The notes beneath the pieces were generated by a model. That model searched no databases and was not told the DNA's origin. It saw nothing but the letters and a program-made list of their open reading frames with translations. Positions 1 through 11,539 of a stretch of 64,000 nucleotides of DNA are shown here, in pieces (within the stretch, counting starts at the first letter, position 1; every line of letters starts with the position of its first letter). A program made the translations under genes and the position numbers. This DNA is from Ornithodoros turicata (lineage: Eukaryota; Arthropoda; Arachnida; Ixodida; Argasidae), in contig NC_088201.1 of NCBI RefSeq assembly GCF_037126465.1, positions 140,928,376 to 140,992,375 on the forward strand, in the 5' to 3' direction.

Positions 1-1283
1 TTCCAGTCGCCAGCTGAACCACGCGTAACTGTTTCTCCCTAACGGGGTCATCGACGGAAACCGGGGTGGTGGCACCCCGCCGTAGGAAGCGCGTAAATAA
101 ATTCAAGATGGCTACCGTGAAACCGTGGCCTTAAAGGAAACATGTAAAATATTCGTGTTAATAAAACGTGCGATATGGCTTCTGCGGGAGTCCGCTATGC
201 TCTCGTATGCTCCATACAATGTGGGGACTACATTATCCACTTGAGGATATATACCTATATGGCTCCACATTATGAGAGAACGGAAAGGGAAACGCGGGAA
301 GACACACAACCGACACGGACGGCGTTCGCGTTCTGCGACTGTGACTGCGATATGTTGTCTCGGAGTGGATTAACAATTAAGCCACATACGCAATGCAAAA
401 CAAAACATAACACCCTCACATTGAAGGTACTACTTTGAATATATTCAATGTTTGTTTCGCTTTCTTTGTTTTTCAAAAGTGTGCATTTCAAAATGTGTAT
501 AAAATTTCAATTATGTTGACACATGGAATCGAACTTTCAGCCCTGAACGTAAGTCACCATTTGATGAGTGGCATGTACGATGTATGCACATGTGTATAGT
601 AGTGGGATATGTAGGTGTTCAGTTGCTGTTTCGATAACTATGAAACACGAATCAATACACATGTAAAGTTTGCCTCGCAGTTATATGAAATACAACAACA
701 GGCAAATGACTAGAGAATTCGATACTTACATAAATTTAATTTACAATTGCTGACAATAACTCGAAGCAAAACGTTTCAGGACAAAATCTGCGTTCAAGCT
801 CAATGCGTCCAGAATACAACGATACCGTAAGAATGCAGGAGATGATCTACACATCCCCGGGCAGCTTCGAAGACTTCCAAGTTCGTTTTCCGAGACAGTG
901 GGAACACCGCGTATTATAAGTAGTATGTCAATGTAATCTAAAAGTAAGTAAAGTGAAATGAACGTAAAGTTGTGTCTATGTAAGCGTGAATTAAATTACA
1001 TTTTATGATGTGCTCGATAACACCTGGACATGAGTATATTGCCTGCAAAAAGGATGCGGGTGAGCACTCAACAGTGTCTGTTCTCCATACGCAAGCTTTG
1101 CGTTATTGTATCTGCCAGCTAACTCGCTGTGCTAACGACTCACCACATAGGTTTATTTAGGACACAATAATGACGTGATAAACAAGGTGTGCATCACAAA
1201 GAATTCCCACTATTATAATTTATACGTCGGAAAAAAAAAAGAAGAAGAGAAACACTGTCAAGGAGCCCGCGCAGAGGGAATCA
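1..1283. other. Anonymous intergenic DNA
   Basis: No gene, RNA or repeat family recognised. The short open frames here lack family features and overlap on both strands, as expected by chance. Confidence 0.5.
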
Positions 1284-1706
1284 AACACATAACATGAAAA
1301 ACGGTTAGGAGCAACTAATATTTATTTGAACAAGAACTTTCGTGCAAGAGACTGCACTTCTTCAGGTTACAAAACTAAGTGCGACACAAGTATATACAAC
1401 CCATGAGAACAGATACAATAAAACAGGTTTCCAGAACCAAGTAAACAGAAAACAACCAGACAGCACCTGTACACTTTCTCTTTCCTGATTCTTATGTGAC
1501 GGTTGCTCACGTGATGCATTGTATTACTGTCTGGTTGTTTTCTGTTTACTTGGTTCTGGAAACCAGTTTTATTGTATCTGTTCTCATGGGTTATATATAC
1601 TTGTGTCGCACTTAGTTTTGTAACCTGAAGAAGTGCAGTCTCTTGCACGAAAGTTCTTGTTCAAATAAATATTAGTTGCTCCTAACCGCTTTTCATGTTA
1701 TGTGTG
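1284..1706. repeat. Long-armed palindromic repeat (MITE-like)
   Basis: Two arms of about 180 bp (about 1284-1465 and 1528-1706) are reverse complements of each other around a unique loop of about 60 bp. The arms share AACCAAGTAAACAGAAAACA at the inner end and the motif for TGCAAGAGACTGCACTTCTT further out. No transposase is encoded; open frames across it are a by-product of the symmetry. It looks like a non-autonomous foldback MITE. No target duplication is obvious. Confidence 0.75.
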
Positions 1707-3395
1707 TTATAATTTAATGTAAGGAAATATAATAAATCATCTGCAGTTATTATTGGTGCTTTTTTTAGGCATTGCTCTTGTCATGAACTGCCAAGATATG
1801 TTGTGATGATGAGGTGATAACAGGCAGGCGACGAGAGCACAGTTGCCACGGCAACCTAGGCAGCAGTATCCTGTGGGTTTCTTTGGAGTGTTGAATTTCG
1901 GTGCGTCTGTAATTTGCCTCGTGACAATTTTAGACTTTGCGTGATCCTCGTTGCTGTGCGGCAAATGCATTATTCGTTCGGATATAGTATTTTGATTTGA
2001 AAATAACCAAGATTCGAAAATTTGAGATTTATATTCCTTCCATTTCACCAATCGCATTCCGAACTTTATGCGCTCTAAATGTTCCATTAGAAATGACGTG
2101 CGATGGAGTGATACTAGTATAATCGTTTTTTAGGAAAACGTATAAAAACGTTTCATCCAAAATTTCAGAACAGCCATGACCGGGACAACTGAGCCCGGTG
2201 TATCACAACCATGATTTCGTTGTATACGTTTACGCTGCATATAGTCGCTAAAATTATCTTAGATTTGTTGTGCGAGTGGCAGAGAGTTCCTTCGAAAAGA
2301 TCTGATTTGCATGATTATAGCCCGTGCTTGTATTGTGCGGCGTGGAGGTAATGGATCCTCCAATAGACAGCACTGTTAGATAGTCCACTTTTCTTCGAAT
2401 AATTTCTTCTTTTATATAAAAATTGTCTTCAGGGGTCGTTTAAATGTAGGAGCGTTATTATTGCTAACTATTTCGACTATTCTAAATAGATGAGCCGTCA
2501 TTTAAAAAAAATGTCCCGATGACAAACTCACTTATCTTTGTTCACTGAAGTTCACTGAAATAGCTTCGAAGTTAGAGCTGATATAGAGAAAAAATAATCT
2601 CCTTGCGTTGCTAACTCCGCATTGTTTTCACGACATGCTGAATGAGACGAAGCTTGGTGTCCAATAACCCTATCACGCTGGTAGTCCTCAATGATAATTC
2701 AAACCAATAATCATTGAACAGACAAATAGCACCACCAAGCGTGCAACGTGTCAACCTCTGAGGGAGCATTTGATGTAATGCCATGTGGGAGGTCGATACG
2801 CCTTGCGGCCTTGGTTTCAATGACATTGGAGACTGCCCGTGTAGAAACTTAGATCAATCCAAGCCTACTTTTCATTTAATTTTTATTCTATCCAATATAG
2901 CGTTTGACCATATACATAACAGCTGGAACTGCAGGACACTTGTAACCAAGATTACACAACTCTTCAGATTCCTCTTTTGAGGTACATTCGCAACGTAAAA
3001 AAAAAAGAAACATAACAACAAGAAACAGAAATCGGAAGAGATTCAGGAGCTTAAATTACACAATGAATTGTCTTACTTCTCGTTTGAATCGCTTAACAGA
3101 TGAAGCATATCTACTGTCTAAAGGTAAGGAATATCAGAGTTTAGCACTAGAGAATGCCGTTGTAAATTTATCTAGTCCTTTGTTTAGTTTTTAGTTAACT
3201 TAGTTAATTTTAAGTTAGTCTTTTGAGCACGAAGTTTATGAGTAAGTTTATGTGTTCCACGTGATGGTGATGATGGTGGTGGTGTTTTCTGGCAAAAACC
3301 AACGAAGTCTATTGAGCGCCAAGACTGTGCTAATGAACGTAACGTGGTTAAAGTTCAAAACAAAACATGTAAGGTCTAGCATAAAACATGATTTC
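1707..3395. other. Anonymous intergenic DNA
   Basis: Nothing recognisable. The 116-codon minus-strand frame at 1737-2087 has no domain I can name and no supporting context, so I treat it as chance. Confidence 0.45.
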
Positions 3396-3446
3396 TTTAC
3401 TAGTTTGAACCGCACCGGCTTTCAACAAACATAACAAAATACAGTT

Positions 3447-3480
3447 AACGTTTCGGGTCCCATTCGGGTCCCATCATCAG
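3447..3480 (-). ncRNA. Hammerhead-ribozyme-like core
   Basis: On the minus strand CTGATGA is followed by a GGG/CCC stem and then GAAAC, the conserved core layout of a hammerhead ribozyme. A TGACG/CGTCA hairpin just upstream (about 3483-3507) could be helix I. I could not fit helix III and the cleavage triplet by eye, so self-cleavage is not shown. Hammerheads of this type are known in Penelope-like elements, and the neighbouring endonuclease remnant agrees with that. Confidence 0.45.
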
Positions 3481-3499
3481 AATGACGCTGTCCTGGTCG

Positions 3500-3772
3500 T
3501 CACCGGGTATTTACGTAGAAGAGGAGCGTAGCATTCTGGGAGGGGGCCTGGTTGTCGATTGATAGCTTCTTTTGTTTTCTTTATGTGCCATGACTCCAGC
3601 TTCACCCCCATTTGTTCTTTTTCGCCAGAATGCATGGGTTGTCAAGGTCTAACACGTGTCCTGTTTTGCGCGCGTGTTCACACAGTTCTGTTGGGTTTGT
3701 TGCTGATTTCTCGATACCTTTCTTGTGTTCCTTCATTCTTGTTCGTGTCTTCCTTCCTGTTTCTCCTTTTAT
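3500..3772 (-). pseudogene. Penelope-like element GIY-YIG endonuclease, C-terminal remnant
   Basis: Reading the minus strand from about 3772, the frame gives GETGRKTRTRMKEHKKGIE, then a CEHARKTGH block. This is the layout of the helix after the YIG motif (tRxkEHk) and the downstream H-x-GH block of Penelope endonucleases. A stop after KKNKWG near 3605 is bypassed by a one-base frame change, after which ESWHIKKTKEAINRQPG matches the usual C-terminal E-W-I-NR-G pattern. The N-terminal GIY part and the reverse transcriptase are absent, so it is a dead fragment. The family call rests on motif order only. Confidence 0.65.
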
Positions 3773-4424
3773 TGTTATGTTATGTATATGTTATGTTTCT
3801 CTTTGTTATGTTTGTTGAAAGCCGGTGCGGTTCAAACTAGTAAAGATGTCTACTCCCGGCAATTGGACTATATTCTAAAACATGATTGTATACAACTTAA
3901 GAAGCAGGAAATCTCAGTCCACTCATAAAACCCAATGTTCATAAAAAAAAGTTGAGTAGTTCAGGGAGGAAGGTTAAGGAGAGGCAAGATGCAACATTTT
4001 TTGCCCGACGGCGCCTGTTTCATCTCTCAGACGTGTTGTTCCATGCGCTTGAAACTTTACTCATAGGTGGCTCTGCATATCCGCTTTATTGCACATCAGA
4101 ATTGTCCGGATTTGTGTCTGCGTTGATGAGTAAAATAATCGTTACTTCTGCCTGGAATGTGAAGACCCGTAAAAAAGGTGCCATTTCCTGGAGTCCTTTT
4201 TCTTCTCAGCTGTGCAGCAACGTGTCGCAGGTTTGTAATGTCACTAAGTCCGTATCCTATTTCTTATTCACTCATCTAGATATATGCAAAATGTGGGCAT
4301 TTTTTGTTACCCGGTGTTTAAGTGAAAAATAAATGCATCCGATGATATCCATGGGTCAAGACGAGACAATTTAATGTAGTTCAAAGGTAATGAAAATTAA
4401 ATTTAATGTATTTTAGAAACTGAT

Positions 4425-4512
4425 AAGTCAGCTATTATGTGGCTTTATGATGCGGCAGTCCAGAAGATGTGGGTACGAGCCCTACAGCTAGCTAACCTCC
4501 CCCCCCCCCCCG
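4425..4512 (+). mobile_element. tRNA-like SINE fragment
   Basis: A box-A-like TCAGCTATTATGTGG is followed about 40 bp later by a box-B-like GGTACGAGCCC and CAGCTAGC. The same spacing and wording occurs at 62104-62190 (TTAGCTTATTTGG ... GGTTCGAGTC ... CAGCTGGCC). Two such copies suggest a tRNA-derived SINE family. The G-to-A change in box B makes a functional tRNA unlikely. A run of 11-12 C follows. Confidence 0.4.
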
Positions 4513-4680
4513 TGGCTTCCATCTTTCATAGTTAATTTCTCGGCACTTTGAGGCCTTGTATATATTGATCCTTTCTATGTGTTCCTGCCTCCCTGCATAG
4601 TTCATTAGCGCGACGTGTCTGATCTTGCACCACACGATGTCTTGTCTTGCCGCAAGGGTTGGAGCAAGATGAGACAATAT

Positions 4681-4761
4681 GCATTTTCGAGTTTCTTGTT
4701 CTGTGTTTATTTTAGATCCCGCATTTTCGAATTTCTTGTTCTGTGTTTATTTAAGATCCTG
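4681..4761. repeat. Two-copy tandem repeat of about 41 bp
   Basis: The unit beginning GCATTTTCGAGTTTCTTGTT is repeated at once with two or three changes (second copy starts near 4722). No function is suggested. Confidence 0.8.
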
Positions 4762-6511
4762 CTACGTCCGTTCTTATTTACACATCAGAAGCTCTAGACC
4801 TCTGAGAATGTGCCTATGGCTAGTTCTTTTTTTAAACAGGAAAATAAAAATGTCATGTTCAATTGCAAATTTCTGTCCCATCTTGCCCCACCCTCTCCGC
4901 TCTTCACCCGTCCGGTATCAACAAATCACAAGGCACCCTAGAAACACTTCACAAATAAAATATGCTTTTCCCTTCTACCTCCATTATCATCTGTTATGCT
5001 CTGCATGGCCACTATTTTCTACTTTCTTTATTGCATGCCACAACTTTGCATTACAAATATATATATATATAAAACTTTGCTGGTTCTGGAATTTTCCCCA
5101 CGTAACCACTAACCTCCTTATCTTTCGCTATGCTTGCCAATTCTTGCCTATTGTCCCGTTTCATCCACGTGTTCGTGAACCTTCCATTTTTCTGTAACCG
5201 GTCTGTAGCCTAGATCACTACGTTCACATAATCCCCTCCACACTCTAACAAAGCAGCCATTCACTCCGGCCGTAAAAGCCCGTACGGAACCTTTCTTCCC
5301 TCCGGGCTGTTGACCCACAATTCGCATGAACCTTTAAACACGTCACACCTAACCCTTTAAATACCATGCCAATGATGAGGACGGTGCCCAGAAGAAGAAC
5401 AGTCTCTGTTCGAAATATCGGCGGCTTCTGTCCTGAGGCAACTCCCTTCCTCTGCTATAAGACGTTCATCACCTAGCAAAAGGGCCGGATGTACAGTATA
5501 TGGACTCGATACAGTTCATGAAAAAGACAACGACGATGAGATTCGTGCGATGGGCAGATGATCAGGATGTGCAGTACAGAGAGTTGCACCCCACAGTGTT
5601 CCATGTGAACATGTAGAGGTACTCAGCGAAGTGATTATGGATGAGTCATGAATCTCATGGATGAACTTATAAATCAGTATTGGAAGTTTTAGCTTGAGAA
5701 CGTCGAAACTATTCAGATGCGATAACAAGAGAAGCGCAAAGCTTACAGTTGTCTGTAGGAATCAAGACAATAGTGATGTAAGTGATCTCATGTGTGCGAT
5801 GTATAATGTATTTACATGTTTATGTATATGGGAGACCATGGACCTGGAAGGCGTTGGTTACATGAGGTAGGACTAGGGTATATTCCCCAGACAGAACAAA
5901 ATGTCCTGAATATTTTCATGGGTCATCCGCTAAGGGACATTGCAGCCTGCGTGGGAGAAAGCCATTTCTCCTATGGAAATTCCACGGAGATACGAGAGGT
6001 CGGGTTCGGACCTTCCCTGGAACGTGTGTTCCCTGACAATATCTGGATGTAACGCGGAGATACGCGGATATTGCACGTTGTTAGTGCATATACCGAAGGC
6101 CACGACCTCTAAGACCACAAAGCTTAAAAAGATTAGAGAAAAGCATTCCATAGAGCAGTAATGCAAGTAATACTGCCCTGCAACCGTCCGCAACCAACAC
6201 GCGGTCCACCAAGGTTGACCGTGCTAACAGGAGAGCAGGCGGACTTCTGCCCCCTCCGCACGTAAGTAAGCGTATTTGAAGGGAACATGAGCATTCTTCA
6301 CTGCCATTCATGGAGATTACACATTAGATTACAGGTATAGTTCAGAAATGTCCGCGAATTCCAGAGCACGGCTCGGTTTTGATACAAAAAGAAGGGTGAG
6401 GTGTCTAAATTTAGTTCGATTGCACACACAAACGGCATTGAAGTAAGAAATTGGTCGGAGTATTAATTCACCATCAGCACAACGGCTGCGTTCCCCATTG
6501 ATCCTTATTCT
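4762..6511. other. Mostly anonymous DNA with one dispersed repeat
   Basis: No gene recognised. An (AT)n microsatellite lies near 5054-5072. A short repeat at 5386-5443 recurs at 43642-43700 and is listed separately. Confidence 0.45.
5386..5443. repeat. Dispersed repeat shared with 43642-43700
   Basis: Both sites read GCCCAG, then AGAAGAACAGTCTCTGTTCG, then CCTGAGGCA, with a few differences in between. This wording resembles ends of Penelope-type elements, but I cannot prove the family. Confidence 0.55.
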
Positions 6512-6619
6512 GAAGGGGCTCATTATTTCATTCCCCGCACCACCACCAGCAATGAGGTAGAGTATCGCCCCCGGCGATGAAGCTCCCCAGCCATCATCCC
6601 GTGATAAAGTTGTTGTTTT
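6512..6619 (+). mobile_element. I-clade retrotransposon, 3' UTR fragment
   Basis: The stretch starting GAAGGGGCTCATTATTTCAT aligns with the 3' UTR that follows pol of the long I-clade copy (from about 53778), including GGTAGAGTATCGCC, GATGAA(A/G)CTCCCCA and the terminal AATAAAGTTGTTGTT-like tail. No coding sequence of the element precedes it, so it is an extremely 5'-truncated insertion. Confidence 0.75.
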
Positions 6620-9261
6620 GTGTGGGTTCTTTACTGGTTTTGTTTGGAATATTCAGCTGTTCGAGAGCAGGTTAAACTTCCGCACTGCTAAAAATCTCGG
6701 GCTTCTCTCTCTCCCCCAAGAAATGGTCCATGTAACATCTCGTCAGGTACGTGATTTGGACAATCCTTGAAACAGCCAACATGGGGCATCGTGCAGACAT
6801 CCAACCAGGGACGTCCATTATGATACTCCCAGTTATGATACTCCCAGGGATGTCAGGCCGATGTCCGACAGATATCAATTTTTTAATAAGGACATTGGGA
6901 TCTATCTCGGACGTCCACAGGATAAAGTGTTCTGACCAGGGATATACCTGCAAAAGTGCTTCACACATGCTTAGGTTTGGTCATAAGAAGTAATCCAGGA
7001 GCAGTTTTTGTATGAACATGAAGAACATAGTATCTAGGTAAGGTTTCCATGTATTACAATGTCAATAAATATTTGTGCCAAACTCTATGGAGCTCATTTA
7101 CGGCAAAATACAGTTACACTGATGTAAGTTAAATATGGTAATGGTGACATCTAATATAATTAGATTTGCTTGCGGTACGAACAAGGTGATAGGAACAAGA
7201 TGACTGGCATCTAACCACATTGCATTTATAAAGAACGGCGTTATCTGAAAAGAGCGAATCCTGAATAGTGAAAATAGCCAATTTTGCTTCAACAAAAACA
7301 TTTGTCTTTGAAGTATAATATACAGGTAGTCCGCAGGTACTCAACTAGACGATTTGTGTAAACTAACAAATAACTGTTCAAGAATTCATCCCCGTGCGGA
7401 CACCGGTTCTCGCTGGTAACACTACGCGATTTCAGATAACGCCGCTGTGCTCCGAGTGGAAGCTACGCTTTGCGGACCGTGCTTTACATCTTGGGAGACA
7501 GATATCTGCTGTCTGTCTGTTACTTGAAATCGTTTCAGTTTTCTACAATTGGTATCAAGGCTGTCAAGTTCCTCTCGGAAACTTACCCATTACTCATACT
7601 GACCAAATAATTTTGTGCTTCGTAGTCACATGGTGCTTTCTCCAGCAGAACTTCTTCTGAGGTGAGTGAACTGAAACCCGACATACACAGTTCGTATCTT
7701 TGACATAGCCGTACTATGGTGTTCTGAGATTACCGTTTCTTATTTGGAGTTGGTGTGCCGCGAAGGGAATACGCCTTAGATTTCGCAGATTTGAGGAAAA
7801 TCAGTGCAACTTTGTGGGACGAGGGAAGCGGAGCATGAGTGAAAAGAAATATAACTAATTTGTGACTAATCTGTTCTGTTCCTTTTGTTCTTATTGCAAA
7901 CAGTTTAATGAACCAGTGAGTGACAGCTGAGAGATAACCATCGTGTGACATTTGTACTCCAAGGTGAGAGTTGGTTTGTGGACACTGCATGCGTTTAGCA
8001 AAACCGTTTTGATTTAGCAAAAGCGACGAGCGTCATTTGATGTTTTGCGGTTAGCTTGTGAACAACATCGATTATTTCAGTTCAGAACTGTACTTCATCA
8101 GGTGGAGCAGTGCCCTGTACTCCTCTTCAAATTTCAACGTAGAGAAACATTTGCATAAATTGCTACAGCTACTGCATGATTATTTTGTGCTGTGTTAGTT
8201 TCAGCTGTTTGTGCGTGCAGCCGGAAATTAATGCGGCACTATGTTTCAAGCAGCACGGAAGTGTCATTTAACATGGCTCGAAACCCTGACTCATCTGTGA
8301 ATGTGTCCACCAGAAGTCACCATGCAAAATATTTTCCCTGTGCGATGTAATTTGAATTCCCTCCACTCCACCTTTGAATTCCCTAACACAGTCGGAGAAA
8401 GCAGCCGCGAACGACAGAGACAAGCTTCGCGTCACGTAGATACGGTTGCTTGGCATTTTTTTTTCTCAGCCCACTCGCCCCTTATACGTGCTTGAACTGT
8501 GCCGCTGGACATCACTCGTCACGCGCCGGAGCCCATGATACGTCACGGGGCGTTTTCGTTCGCGGATGCGCTCTTTGCGGATGGAGAGGATTTTTTTAAA
8601 GGTGTGTGCAGAGAAAAAATATCCGGGAGGGGGGGGGGGGTCACTTCCATGTTCTTTGAAGGTGCTGTTGTAATTAGTGATGCACTGCAAAAAGCAGTGA
8701 GCTGCCCTTTCAGAAATGGTCCCCAGCACGCCTCAAGTTGGACACTCATGTATTGTGCCAGCGTGCAGTCACCATTCCCCGTTTAATCATACGATAACAG
8801 GTTAAAAGTTCGACGTTCCCTGTCTGTCTCTGTGTTGCTTTCATCGTCTTCGCTGACGGCTCTCTAAACCTGTCCCTGTGTTGGATTTTTATTTGATTGA
8901 TATTAGTAGCACACCACAACGGAAATCACACAAGACCGGGTAAGTAGCTGGCTTGGTGATCTCCCGAGAGAATTCGAGCAAAATATTCTTCGAGTGCAGG
9001 GGGCTTCAACCTGAGCTTTTTTACTCGCCGTTTCCCACAGCTGTTGACAGCGTTCCTGACGACTAATGGAATGATTTACCTGCAGTGCGACAACCCGACA
9101 CGAACAAGCTCGCTCGAACTGATGCGGTTTGGTTTTATAAATGCGCTACCATTAGAAGCCAGAGAAGACGGTGTCGTAGTGGGGTGCTCGAGGTGTCCGT
9201 CTACAGCGCGGCATGTGATAAAGAACAGCGAATCAGGCTGTGCTTCGCAAGCCGATTATCT
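6620..9261. other. Anonymous intergenic DNA
   Basis: No recognisable gene. The 14-mer TATGATACTCCCAG occurs twice in a row near 6819-6849. A G run lies near 8627-8640. The open frames at 8268-8786 overlap on both strands and look like chance. Confidence 0.45.
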
Positions 9262-9319
9262 AGCCGGGAAACGATTCCATAATCGCTGCATTTCAATACG
9301 TCCTTGACATGGTCGTATT

Positions 9320-9361
9320 CGGAGATATGGTCTAAATTCCGTAATTTAGACCATATCTCCG
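9320..9361. repeat. Perfect hairpin inside the left-arm ORF remnant
   Basis: CGGAGATATGGTCTAAATTC is followed at once by its reverse complement. In the other copies of the ORF this sequence is present once, so a local inverted duplication has broken the reading frame here. Confidence 0.8.
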
Positions 9362-9444
9362 AATTGAAGGTGCGATAACTTGTATGCCGAATCTACAATA
9401 CTTATAAAAATATCTGCACATCAACGTCGGAAGGGCCACTGGGA

Positions 9445-9660
9445 TTGATGGCGCAGTTTTTGAGGTTTGCTGACAAAGAATTGAAATACACTAGACCAGA
9501 TGCAATTGTAATCATTGCAATGGGCATTGCGTTCATCAAGAACGCAGTCAGATTAACTTATCATATACAAGCGGTCTATATCGCACGATTCATTACGGAT
9601 TCGTTGAAATTACACATATCTGAGATGGAAAGTCATCATGGAAGACATCTTATCACATGA
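9445..9660 (+). pseudogene. Fragment of the conserved small ORF of the palindromic element (left arm)
   Basis: 71 codons matching the C-terminal part of the 160-codon ORF at 28074-28556, including the blocks KELKYTRPDAIVIIAMG and HIQAVYIARFITDSLKLH. The 5' half (from about 9262) is recognisable in the DNA but interrupted by the hairpin at 9320-9361. Not a working gene. Function unknown; see the intact copies. Confidence 0.65.
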
Positions 9661-9714
9661 TATGTTCCACTACCACGGCGACGAAATTATTTTCTTCTAC
9701 CGGTCCCTGTAACG

Positions 9715-9897
9715 ATGTCGAATGAGCAGAAGTTCAATATTGTTGTACAAGGTCTGATGTATCATCACTTATTGAAGCTCAACGAACATATCAACTGCGG
9801 TGGACCACCGGACGATTTTCATCTAATACTGTCTTGTACGCCATTCAAGGACATTCATACAAAGAAAGTAAACGTCAATACGTTATTGTGTGTGTAA
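9715..9897 (+). CDS. Second small ORF of the palindromic element, N-terminal part
   Basis: 60 codons starting at an ATG 55 bp after the preceding ORF. The end, DIHTKKVNVNTLL, resembles the start (HTKKGSINKRLYKF) of an open frame at the same place in the large palindrome (28590-28814). This copy seems to keep the N-terminal region and the other copy the C-terminal region of one ancestral gene. Sequence after the likely junction (9898 on) is CpG-rich and unrelated. No family recognised. Confidence 0.35.
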   Translation: MSNEQKFNIVVQGLMYHHLLKLNEHINCGGPPDDFHLILSCTPFKDIHTKKVNVNTLLCV

Positions 9898-10297
9898 GAA
9901 AGGGTCATCGGCGTCGACGAACCCGTTTCCGGAACAAGTAACACACTCGCGTGTGGTACCGCATTAACGCGTCGGGCGCAGAATCGCGTTCGGTTTCGGA
10001 TACGGCATTATCGAAACGCGGCCCGACGTGTTGCCGAAACGTCTTCTTCGACGCGGATGACCCATTCTTCGAGTTTTAAGTAAATTTCGTTCGGAAAATA
10101 TTTGTAACTTTTAATATCCACGACATAGAGAATTCGCATTATGTTATAGTGTATATACAAAATATCAATCAATTCGATTAAATTATCTGTCATCATGAAA
10201 GAGTGCTCGTTAAAGTGAGCGAGCTAAAGCTTCCGTATTGTGCAGTTACACATTCTACAACACTGATCATAAATCGCAACACCTGTTCAAAATTTAA

Positions 10298-10830
10298 TTA
10301 AACTTTTACTGATGTGTGGTTGTCACCACTTCTCCTGAATGTGAGTCGATAAATTTTAGCATTTAAGCCACAATCAAATATCAACGAATCTGTAATGAAT
10401 CGTGCGATATAGACCGCTTGTATATGATAAGTTAATCTGACTGCTTTCTTGATGAACGCAATGCCCATTGCAATAATTACAAGTACATCAGGTCTAGTGT
10501 ATTTCAATTATTCGTTAGCAAACCTCAAAAACTCCGCCATCAATCCCAGTGGCCCTTCCAACGTTGGTGTGCAGATATTTTTATAAGTATTGTAGATTCG
10601 GCATACAAGTTATCGCACCTTCAATTCCGTAATTTAGACCATATCTCGGAATACGACCATGTCAAGGACGTATTGAAATGCAGCGATTATGGAATCGTTT
10701 CCCGGCTCTTCCTGTTCAAAGCAGTTTTTTTATCACATCATCCCATGACTTATGGTATCGAGTACAAAATCCGTCCATCTCTTCCATGTAGAGTAATTGT
10801 CTCTTCTGTTTTCAAGTGCACGTCTACACT
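10298..10830 (-). pseudogene. Conserved small ORF of the palindromic element (right arm, broken)
   Basis: On the minus strand the DNA follows the 160-codon ORF of the large palindrome through most of its length, from the region coding EMDRFCTRYH to ARFITDSL. Frame breaks and a stop (GTCTAAATTAC) interrupt it, leaving 69 codons open at 10298-10507. It faces the left-arm copy across the element's centre. Confidence 0.6.
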
Positions 10831-11539
10831 TAATTAAAAGCATATCTATGCTCATTTTATTGATTCAAATTTTATTATCTGGTTTAGAGTGGTATAATAT
10901 CCACCTGTCGTGAGTATTATTGTTTTGACTTTGTTTCAAGTATTCACTCGACCGATATTCTATGAGTTGTGAAGTTACTACCTGAAATAACTATTGTCTT
11001 GAATTTGTTTCAACTGTTCACTCGATTGACACTGTAAAAAAAATCTCTAAGATGGGAATACCTCATATCTCTGAATTCCATTTCACATATGATATTTCTG
11101 AGTGGTTCCTCTATACAGAACTTTCAAGCTATCACAAAAATGATGTCATTAGTTTCGTGTTTTTGATTGAGTAATGTTGCTGTCATTTAATAATTTGGGC
11201 TTTCTCTACATGTTCAATAAAAATATCGCATCTGTACAAACTTAGACGACTTGTCAACCACTTTGACGAAAGACTTCCGTTTCAAGGAAAGGATACGAAA
11301 AGATAGTGATCCCCGCGAATAATGCCGACATCTATTTGCGATGTACAATAAAATATATCGCCTTTGAACTATCTTATCTGAGCTCGAGAGTGCCCTGTTT
11401 GCTGGAGGAAGGAATATAGCCTCCAACACTTTGAGTGATAAAGCATGGGAGTTGCTTCATTTTGATCATATAGATAGAGACATAAAGTCTCCCGGCTTTG
11501 AGGAGAAGAGTGAAAACCGAAATGAAAACAGTGCATATT

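Larger units (their letters stand above)
3396..3846. mobile_element. Penelope-derived fragment bounded by terminal inverted repeats
   Basis: Inverted repeats of about 43 bp bound this unit: CTTTACTAGTTTGAACCGCA at the left (3396) and its complement at the right (to about 3845). Between them lie a Penelope-type GIY-YIG endonuclease remnant on the minus strand and, next to the left repeat, a hammerhead-like core. Penelope elements are known to carry terminal or inverted copies of their ends and hammerhead motifs in them, so a truncated Penelope copy whose 5' side is an inverted end fragment is the simplest reading. A MITE that captured a Penelope piece is an alternative. Confidence 0.6.

Noticed and set aside
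3952..4332. 126-codon plus-strand ORF as a gene
   Set aside because: No start context, domain or homologous copy in the window; length is within chance expectation for 64 kb in six frames.
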